NCBI GenBank assembly: GCA_025457845.1
Contig: JALOTO010000049.1
Location: 1-9,130 of the forward strand
Reading direction: 5' to 3'
Source: Thermoplasmata archaeon
GTDB lineage: Archaea; Thermoplasmatota; Thermoplasmata; UBA10834
Length of the DNA stretch: 9,130 nucleotides
A program made the translations under genes and the position numbers. A model generated the notes under the pieces. It was not told the DNA's origin. It ran no database searches and saw nothing but the letters and a program-made list of their open reading frames with translations. Below, piece after piece: positions 6,123 through 9,130 of the stretch (positions within the stretch are counted from its first letter, which is position 1; every line of letters begins with the position of its first letter).

Positions 6123-7046
6123 ATGGATGCGGCCGCAGAGAAGGTGGCAGTCGCAAGGCTGTCAGTCTACTCCAACACCGGTCTGGTCATACTCAAGGTC
6201 GTAATCGGGGTCCTCATGGGCTCCGTCAGCGTTCTCTCGGAGGCCATACACTCCGGGATCGACCTGGTCGCCGCCATGATCGCGCGGTACTCGGTGAAGC
6301 GGTCGGCGGAACCCGCGGACGCGGATCACAGGTATGGTCATGGCAAGTTCGAGAACTTCTCCGGGATGGTGGAGGGCGCCCTCATCTTCATCGCGGCTGC
6401 ATGGATCGTCTACGAGGCGTCGAAGCGGCTCTTCGACGAGAACCCCGTGGAGCTCGTGGGAGCTGGCCTGGTCGTCATGGGCGTGTCCACGGTCGTCAAT
6501 TACATGGTCTCGAGGAAGCTCTTCGAGGTGGCGAAGCGCACTGACTCGTTGGCCTTGGAGGCGGACGCATACCATCTGAGGACGGACGTGTGGACCTCCC
6601 TAGGGGTCTTCGTCGCGCTGGGGCTCATACTGGTCACGGGGATCCAGATACTGGACCCGATTGTCGCCATCATGGTGGCGATGTTCATCGTCAAGGCGGC
6701 ATTCGAGATAACGAGGCGTTCGACCGAGGGCCTTCTGGACGTGAGCCTGCCGAAGAACGAGATGGATGCCATCGAGAGAGTCATGAACGAGCACTCGGCG
6801 GATTTCGTCAATTTCCACAGGCTTAGGGCCCGGAAGATGGGCTCGGAGAGACAGATCGACCTCCATGTAACCGTCCCTCGCCAGCTGACGGTTGAGGCCG
6901 GGCACAGCCTCGTGACCCATCTCGAGGAGGAGATCAAGAAGCTCCTTCCAGGCAGCATACTCGTGATACACATAGAACCGTGCAAGGCAGACTGCGAACG
7001 TTGTGGGATGGCTGGCTCGAAACCGGTCTTCCGCGGCAAATCGTGA
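6123..7046 (+). CDS. cation diffusion facilitator (CDF) transporter, probably Zn2+, 307 aa
   Basis: CDF proteins export divalent metals by proton antiport as membrane dimers. Six transmembrane segments fill about residues 12-205, with a cytoplasmic ferredoxin-like domain after that. The transport site has H43-x3-D47 in TM2 (SEAIHSGID) and H151-x3-D155 in TM5 (DAYHLRTD). This His-Asp/His-Asp set is the one known from mammalian ZnT zinc carriers, while many bacterial members have Asp-Asp/His-Asp. The TM2-TM3 loop holds D66, D68, H69 and H73 in the D-x-D-H-x2-GHGK motif. The C-terminal domain ends with HIEPC and an extra cluster C287-x3-C291-x2-C294. It is divergent from the SAP/zinc-ribbon gene and convergent with the kinase-like gene (7-bp gap). 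Family is certain; zinc as substrate is inferred from the site residues. Confidence 0.95.
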   Translation: MDAAAEKVAVARLSVYSNTGLVILKVVIGVLMGSVSVLSEAIHSGIDLVAAMIARYSVKRSAEPADADHRYGHGKFENFSGMVEGALIFIAAAWIVYEASKRLFDENPVELVGAGLVVMGVSTVVNYMVSRKLFEVAKRTDSLALEADAYHLRTDVWTSLGVFVALGLILVTGIQILDPIVAIMVAMFIVKAAFEITRRSTEGLLDVSLPKNEMDAIERVMNEHSADFVNFHRLRARKMGSERQIDLHVTVPRQLTVEAGHSLVTHLEEEIKKLLPGSILVIHIEPCKADCERCGMAGSKPVFRGKS

Positions 7047-7053
7047 GCCTGCC

Positions 7054-7638
7054 TCAGACCATCCCCCGGGAGGCGAGGATGCGCTCGACCTCCCTGAACG
7101 CCCGCTCGCCGTCCTCGCTGTTGTCCACCCTGACCCATCCGTCCGAGGACGTCAGGCTTAGGGCGACCGCGCGCACCTTGCCGAGCTGTTCCCTCGTCTC
7201 GAACATCTCCCTCGCCGAATCCCTCGACTCTATCCTTCTCAGCGCCACCTCGGGGTCTATATCAATGAACAGGGCCAGGTCCGGGAACGGGAGGAGGCGC
7301 CTGAAGAAGGCGTATGCGTACGGGGCGAGAGCCGGCGGGAGGTACGCGGTGCCGAGGAGGTACCTGACGAATATGACGGTGCCGTCCCGTCCCCTCTGGA
7401 GCCTCGCGACCGATGCCAGCACATCGGCGGTGAAGAAGATGGTCGCCATCAGCCTGGCGCAGGGACCCGACCTCTCCAGAGCCCTCTTCGAGATTGTGCC
7501 GAGGCGACCCGTCGACGGATGAGACACGAGGGTCACTCTGGCTCCCTTCGATGACATCAGCTCGGCTATCCTGCGCGCATGGGTGTCCTTCCCGCACCCG
7601 TCGAGGCCGTCGACCGCTATGAACCTGCGGATGCTCAG
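7054..7638 (-). CDS. divergent thymidylate-kinase-like P-loop protein, about 194 aa, probable CTG start
   Basis: The fold is that of thymidylate kinase (dTMP + ATP to dTDP + ADP): the strand FIAVDG, the P-loop GLDGCGKDT (11-19), the strand ALFIDIDPEVALRRI and a lid-like RDSAREMFE. Some hallmark residues differ. The P-loop has Asp where Ser/Thr normally follows GK, and the DRY motif reads VRY (91-93), losing the Asp of the DRX motif. The enzyme may still be a dTMP kinase of an archaeal subgroup or have another nucleotide substrate. The only in-frame ATG, at 7722, would add 28 residues (Cys, Pro and Gly rich) lying inside the upstream gene. CTG 7638 shares bases with the upstream TGA (CTGA), follows GGGGGT and begins exactly where homology starts, so I prefer it. 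It is probably translationally coupled to the membrane kinase gene. Confidence 0.8.
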   Translation of the reverse strand: MSIRRFIAVDGLDGCGKDTHARRIAELMSSKGARVTLVSHPSTGRLGTISKRALERSGPCARLMATIFFTADVLASVARLQRGRDGTVIFVRYLLGTAYLPPALAPYAYAFFRRLLPFPDLALFIDIDPEVALRRIESRDSAREMFETREQLGKVRAVALSLTSSDGWVRVDNSEDGERAFREVERILASRGMV

Positions 7639-8327
7639 ACCCCCAGGATGTGCAGGTAGGCAGCGACAGTGAGCGGGATCACCAGGTTGTCGACCTTCCC
7701 GGGCGTCACAGCCTCCAGACACGTGACGAGGCCAGCCACTGCCGCGGCGAATGGAATGAGGAGATCCGGTGAGCCGCCTCCTGCATAGTCTATCAGATCG
7801 AAGTAGAACCAGTCGAGCACGACGACCGCTGCGAAGGTCGCGGCGAAGACCGCCGTGCTGCCTTCAACGGTCCTGTTCCTCAAGAGCCTGACGGTCCCGA
7901 ATCTCCTGCCTATCAGCTCGCCCATCCCGTCGCCGAATGACATAGCAGCGATGGCGATCGAAGCAGCGAACAGGTCGTCGAAGAGCGCGTAGGCGATGGC
8001 GGTCCACGAGATCGCGTACAGGACGAGACCGTAGGAATGCCCTTCTGCTGAGCGGGCCCCCAGCGGGCTCCTCCTGAGCGCCTCGACTGGGGAGAGCGGG
8101 CTCGCCAGCAGGAGGATGACTATGAACGGCAACGCGGCCAGCCCGGCCATGATCTCACGCGTGTCGAAGGCCCACCAGAAGAAGACTATCCCGCCGGTGA
8201 GTATGTGGAGGATCTTCCTCGGGTTCGAGACCCTGCCCTTGAGGGCCCAGCTGAGCGCAACCACGCATGACACGTAACCGTACACGCCGATGAGTCCGAG
8301 CAGGTCGCCCTCCGTGAGCTCGACCAC
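7635..8327 (-). CDS. dolichol/phytol/diacylglycerol kinase-family membrane protein, 230 aa
   Basis: This is a polytopic membrane protein with about seven hydrophobic segments. It carries two conserved blocks of the CTP-dependent lipid kinase family (SEC59/DGK1/VTE5, related to phosphatidate cytidylyltransferases): RKILHILTG (37-45) and SFGDGMGELIGRRFG (130-144), followed by NRTVEGS (151-157), the usual 'K/R-T-x-EGS' motif. Members phosphorylate dolichol, phytol or diacylglycerol at the membrane. In an archaeon an isoprenoid alcohol such as geranylgeraniol or a polyprenol is the most likely substrate; that part is inference, supported by HMG-CoA reductase just upstream on the same strand (51-base gap). 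The start is GTG 8327; the ATG at 8332 is in another frame. The stop overlaps the probable CTG start of the kinase-like gene. Confidence 0.85.
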   Translation of the reverse strand: MVELTEGDLLGLIGVYGYVSCVVALSWALKGRVSNPRKILHILTGGIVFFWWAFDTREIMAGLAALPFIVILLLASPLSPVEALRRSPLGARSAEGHSYGLVLYAISWTAIAYALFDDLFAASIAIAAMSFGDGMGELIGRRFGTVRLLRNRTVEGSTAVFAATFAAVVVLDWFYFDLIDYAGGGSPDLLIPFAAAVAGLVTCLEAVTPGKVDNLVIPLTVAAYLHILGV

Positions 8328-8351
8328 GTCATCGGATTATGCCAGGGGCGG

Positions 8352-8368
8352 CAAAATACTTTCCGGGC
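8352..8368 (-). promoter_or_regulatory. possible promoter of the membrane kinase gene
   Basis: On the minus strand the bases read GCCCGGAAAGTATTTTGC: a purine block (GGAAA) followed by GTATTTT. It lies about 30 bases before GTG 8327 in the short gap behind HMG-CoA reductase. This would allow separate transcription of the kinase pair besides read-through from HMG-CoA reductase. The match to consensus is moderate. Confidence 0.4.
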
Positions 8369-8378
8369 CCAGGGGCGG

Positions 8379-9130
8379 TCATGGCCCCTTCTTCCGGGTC
8401 AATTCGGCGACGAGTTCCTGCGCTCGGTCCATCCTGACCTTCCTCTCGGAGACCATGATCCTCACGACCTCGTCGACCAGGTCCGGGGGACACCCTGCAC
8501 TTGAGGCGATGTTCTTGGCGTGGAGAGACATGTGCCCCTTCTGTATGCCGACCGTTGCCAGCGCCCTCAGGGCGGCGAAGTTCTGCGCCAGTCCGACCGC
8601 GGCAGCCACCTCCCCGAGCTCGCTCGCCCCCTTAATGCCGAGGAGCTTGATGCATGCCCTCGCGGTAGGATGGACTTTGGTGGCGCCCCCGATGAGCCCC
8701 ACGGCCATGGGCAGCTCGATGGTGCCAGCCAGATCGCCCTCGTGGGTCTTCTCGAATGTCGTGAGGGGCTTGTAGCCTCCCTTCATGGCGGCGTAAGCGT
8801 GCGCGCCCGCCTCGATGGCGCGCGTGTCGTTACCCGTCGCGAGCATGACCGCGTCTATCCCATTCATTATCCCCTTGTTGTGAGTGGCGCATCTGAATGG
8901 GTCGGCCTCCGCGAACACATATGCCTCGACCACCCCGTCCACTACGTCCTCGCCGCCGATGTCCTCCTTCGCCCATACGGCGTGCGCGCGTGAGAGCCTG
9001 TGGATGGCCAGATTGGACAGTATCCTCAGGTAGACCTTCCCTCCGGTCATCCTCTCCAGCAATGGGGCCACCGCCTCCGCCATTGTGTTGACGGCGTTGG
9101 CGCCCATCGCGTCCCTGACGTCCACATGCA
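8379..9130 (-). CDS. hmgA: HMG-CoA reductase, class II, 5' end outside the window
   Basis: HMG-CoA reductase makes mevalonate from HMG-CoA, the committed step to isoprenoids and archaeal membrane lipids. The visible part holds [28 protein letters not shown] with the catalytic Lys, ATGNDTRA with the catalytic Asp, and [14 protein letters not shown] with the catalytic His. [10 protein letters not shown] and the run [18 protein letters not shown] are typical of class II enzymes (Pseudomonas mevalonii type), also found in Archaeoglobus and Thermoplasmatales, rather than the class I enzyme of most archaea. The frame stays open to the edge: the GTG at 9125 is internal and is preceded by a His codon, as expected inside the family. 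About 150 N-terminal residues, including the first substrate-binding Glu region, should lie beyond the window. Cofactor preference (NADH or NADPH) cannot be judged. The membrane kinase gene follows 51 bases downstream. Confidence 0.97.
   Translation of the reverse strand, partial: HVDVRDAMGANAVNTMAEAVAPLLERMTGGKVYLRILSNLAIHRLSRAHAVWAKEDIGGEDVVDGVVEAYVFAEADPFRCATHNKGIMNGIDAVMLATGNDTRAIEAGAHAYAAMKGGYKPLTTFEKTHEGDLAGTIELPMAVGLIGGATKVHPTARACIKLLGIKGASELGEVAAAVGLAQNFAALRALATVGIQKGHMSLHAKNIASSAGCPPDLVDEVVRIMVSERKVRMDRAQELVAELTRKKGP

Noticed and set aside
7639..7722. N-terminal extension of the kinase-like protein from ATG 7722
   Set aside because: The 28 extra residues lie inside the membrane kinase coding region, contain no recognisable motif and precede the normal start of the P-loop kinase fold. 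Kept only as the alternative start.
1..9130. CRISPR arrays, insertion sequences, integrase or attachment sites near the tRNA
   Set aside because: No spaced direct repeats, transposase or integrase motifs, and no repeat of the tRNA 3' end were seen in the window.

Overview
The window looks like a chromosomal segment of a GC-rich archaeon, probably of the Thermoplasmata. Three things support an archaeal origin: a deoxyhypusine synthase, a class II HMG-CoA reductase, and several purine-rich BRE plus AT-rich TATA-like elements placed about 30-50 bases before start codons. The Thermoplasmata assignment is inference from gene content and style, not from a phylogenetic marker. Coding density is high, and I see no mobile element, CRISPR array or other sign of recent transfer. 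This is mostly housekeeping DNA with a few proteins of unknown function.

Layout: (1) A tRNA-Leu(GAG) gene with encoded CCA lies at 5-92. (2) A small membrane metal-hydrolase-like gene (208-747, +) overlaps tail to tail by 29 bp with the next block. (3) A minus-strand block reads, in transcription order, deoxyhypusine synthase (3774-2821), a coiled-coil protein of unknown function (2776-1709) and an NAD-type isopropylmalate/homoisocitrate/isocitrate dehydrogenase (1705-719); spacings of 44 and 3 bp suggest one operon. (4) A two-CBS-domain protein (3858-4343, +) is divergent from deoxyhypusine synthase, and the two seem to share one TATA element. (5) A 529-residue minus-strand protein (5941-4352) has a SAP-like N-terminus, helical repeats, a C-terminal zinc ribbon and a lysine-rich tail. 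(6) A cation diffusion facilitator (6123-7046, +) is divergent from it. (7) A minus-strand block runs in from the right edge: class II HMG-CoA reductase (5' end outside the window), a polyprenol/dolichol/phytol-kinase-like membrane protein, and a divergent thymidylate-kinase-like P-loop protein.

How the genes fit together: HMG-CoA reductase makes mevalonate for the isoprenoid chains of archaeal lipids, and the adjacent membrane kinase belongs to a family that phosphorylates lipid or isoprenoid alcohols, so that pair is plausibly one lipid module. Deoxyhypusine synthase modifies aIF5A. Its link to the coiled-coil protein and the dehydrogenase is positional only. The CBS protein is a likely adenine-nucleotide sensor, and the CDF protein a likely zinc exporter. 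No complete new system is evident. The best leads are the SAP/zinc-ribbon protein, the kinase-like protein with lost catalytic residues and a probable CTG start, the coiled-coil protein beside deoxyhypusine synthase, and two compact promoter arrangements.
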